Source of the DNA: Rhodopirellula sp.
GTDB lineage: Bacteria > Planctomycetota > Planctomycetia > Pirellulales > Pirellulaceae
Length of the DNA: 7,821 nucleotides
Direction: 5' to 3'
Assembly (NCBI GenBank): GCA_003513555.1
Contig: DOPG01000076.1
Location: 604-8,424, forward strand
Numbering within the stretch: position 1 is the first letter of the stretch; every line of letters begins with the position of its first letter. The notes below the pieces were generated by a model that saw nothing but the letters and a program-made list of their open reading frames with translations, made no database searches and was not told the DNA's origin. Positions 7,036 to 7,821 of the stretch are shown here, piece by piece. A program made the translations under genes and the position numbers.

Positions 7036-7291
7036 GATCAATCGTTTTTCGACGTGGATGAGAATGCTGCGCGATGCAGACAGAGGAATCAATTTCGCCC
7101 CAAGGTTGTCAAACTTGTCGCCCTATCCAGTTTTCCGTGGTATCGATCCACACACGACCAATGTAGCCTATTGGGGCGTGGAATTCGCGGCTAGTGATTA
7201 TCGGTGCTGGCGTTCGAGTATGGGGGCTGGATGCCGGCTCTGTGGTCTGTTCCCGGAATTTGAAAGCGAAGTGACTCTCGTGAGTTCCTTG

Positions 7292-7319
7292 TTGCGGTAC
7301 GCTGTGATTCGATGATATT
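7292..7319 (+). promoter_or_regulatory. Weak candidate promoter for the gene at 7339
   Basis: TTGCGG and GATATT are separated by 16 bases, with 3 of 6 and 4 of 6 matches to the sigma-70 boxes. The predicted start of transcription would lie very close to the ribosome binding site at 7329-7333, giving an almost absent leader, which weakens the call. Confidence 0.2.
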
Positions 7320-7328
7320 AACAACTTC

Positions 7329-7333
7329 GAGGA
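7329..7333 (+). promoter_or_regulatory. Ribosome binding site deciding the ATG at 7339
   Basis: GAGGA ends 5 bases before ATG at 7339-7341. A closer ATG at 7335 is in another frame and stops after a few codons, so the 7339 ATG is the start. Confidence 0.6.
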
Positions 7334-7338
7334 AATGT

Positions 7339-7821
7339 ATGTCCCCGCCAAACTTGAAAATCCTCGCTTACGAAGACACTGATCTGGGACCGCTGTGCTT
7401 GCGTCGTCGGGAATTGTTATCGGAACCAGGAACCGTGGTGACAGAAGTCACATTGAATCACGAGTTTTTGATGAGCAGTTACAACACTGATTCAGAACGG
7501 GCAATATCCAATCGATCAGCCGAAATTCATGGTGGGTCAAACCTGAAAGCTTTGGTCGGTGGATTTGGCCTCGGTTACACTGCCAAGGAATTGTTGACTG
7601 ATCAGCGTGTCGCGTCGGTGGAAGTGATTGAGTACCTGCCTCAGGTGCTTCAGTGGCTCAAGCAAGGTTTGATACCGCTATCGGATGAATTGAATGACGC
7701 CAAGGGGCTGCGTTTAACCTCAGGCGATGTCTATCAGTATTTGCTTGATGAGCCACACCAGCAGTACGATCTGATTGTGATTGATGTGGACCATTCACCC
7801 GCGGATCAACTGGGCAGTGAC
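7339..7821 (+). CDS. Spermidine-synthase-like SAM-binding protein; 3' end outside window
   Basis: Open from ATG 7339 to the window end: 161 residues with no stop, so the C-terminus is missing. Residues 1-66 resemble the N-terminal beta region of spermidine synthases (EVTLNHEFLMSSYNTDSERA, about 36-55). A Rossmann nucleotide-binding core follows: VGGFGLGYTA (about 73-82), then VEVIE with an acidic residue at the end of strand 2, a GD pair in LTSGDVYQYL, and YDLIVIDVDHSP near the end. In true spermidine synthases the last motif is usually D-x-S-D-P, with an Asp used in aminopropyl transfer. Here it reads DVDHSP, so the protein may be a methyltransferase-like relative rather than a polyamine enzyme. 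There is no signal peptide, so it is cytoplasmic. It is divergent from the sulfatase unit and probably unrelated to it. Confidence 0.8.
   Translation, partial: MSPPNLKILAYEDTDLGPLCLRRRELLSEPGTVVTEVTLNHEFLMSSYNTDSERAISNRSAEIHGGSNLKALVGGFGLGYTAKELLTDQRVASVEVIEYLPQVLQWLKQGLIPLSDELNDAKGLRLTSGDVYQYLLDEPHQQYDLIVIDVDHSPADQLGSD

Larger units (their letters stand above)
7036..7338. other. Divergent intergenic region with promoters for both flanking genes
   Basis: About 300 bases separate the divergent sulfatase and spermidine-synthase-like genes; no supported gene lies here. On the minus strand, TTGACA (complement of 7107-7112) matches the -35 consensus, but no good -10 follows at 16-18 bases. On the plus strand, TTGCGG (7292-7297) and GATATT (7314-7319) with a 16-base spacer form a weak sigma-70-like pair. 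CGCCCCAA (7096-7103) is an exact inverted repeat of TTGGGGCG (7171-7178), and CCAAT (7158-7162) pairs with ATTGG (7170-7174). Confidence 0.4.

Noticed and set aside
6998..7315. 105-residue plus-strand frame in the divergent region
   Set aside because: It overlaps the sulfatase signal-peptide region on the other strand, shows no family resemblance, and lacks a convincing ribosome binding site.
7109..7351. 80-residue minus-strand frame upstream of the third sulfatase
   Set aside because: It would begin inside the spermidine-synthase-like gene and cover its ribosome binding site; no motif supports it.

Overview
The window looks like a piece of a planctomycete chromosome, most likely from the Pirellulaceae (Rhodopirellula-like). 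The evidence is mid-range GC by eye, several secreted type I sulfatases packed together, a small Cys-rich DUF6370-like lipoprotein, weak or absent Shine-Dalgarno sites on some genes, and a GTG start. The taxonomic call is inference from gene content; there is no rRNA or marker gene here.

Layout. Bases 1-2459 (+) hold the 3' part of one long gene. Its N-terminal part is an iduronate-2-sulfatase-like sulfatase whose catalytic Cys lies upstream of the window. It runs without a stop into a C-terminal glycoside hydrolase domain of the GH30 type. Nine bases later, in the same reading frame, a GTG-started gene (2469-3911, +) encodes a complete secreted sulfatase resembling heparan N-sulfatase (SGSH). 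After a 194-base gap, a small cysteine-rich lipoprotein is encoded at 4106-4480 (+). A short convergent gap with a 9-bp inverted repeat follows. On the minus strand a two-gene unit is read right to left: a third complete sulfatase (5527-7035) and, 21 bases after it, a secreted protein with about five propeller-like repeats (4669-5505). A divergent gap of about 300 bases separates this unit from a plus-strand gene starting at 7339. That gene is cut by the window end and encodes a spermidine-synthase-like, SAM-binding Rossmann protein.

How the genes fit together. Three sulfatases of different subtypes, one fused to a glycosidase, point to breakdown of a sulfated polysaccharide outside the cytoplasm: sulfate esters or N-sulfates are removed and the backbone is cut. 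The two plus-strand sulfatases resemble human IDS and SGSH, which both act on heparan sulfate, but bacterial sulfatases of these folds act on many glycans, so the substrate is not known. The propeller protein is co-transcribed with the third sulfatase and may bind or help process the same material. The lipoprotein and the spermidine-synthase-like gene have no evident link to this pathway.

No tRNA, rRNA, CRISPR array, insertion sequence or convincing intrinsic terminator was seen. The most noteworthy items are the sulfatase-GH30 fusion, the same-frame junction to the next sulfatase, and the sulfatase/propeller-protein pairing.
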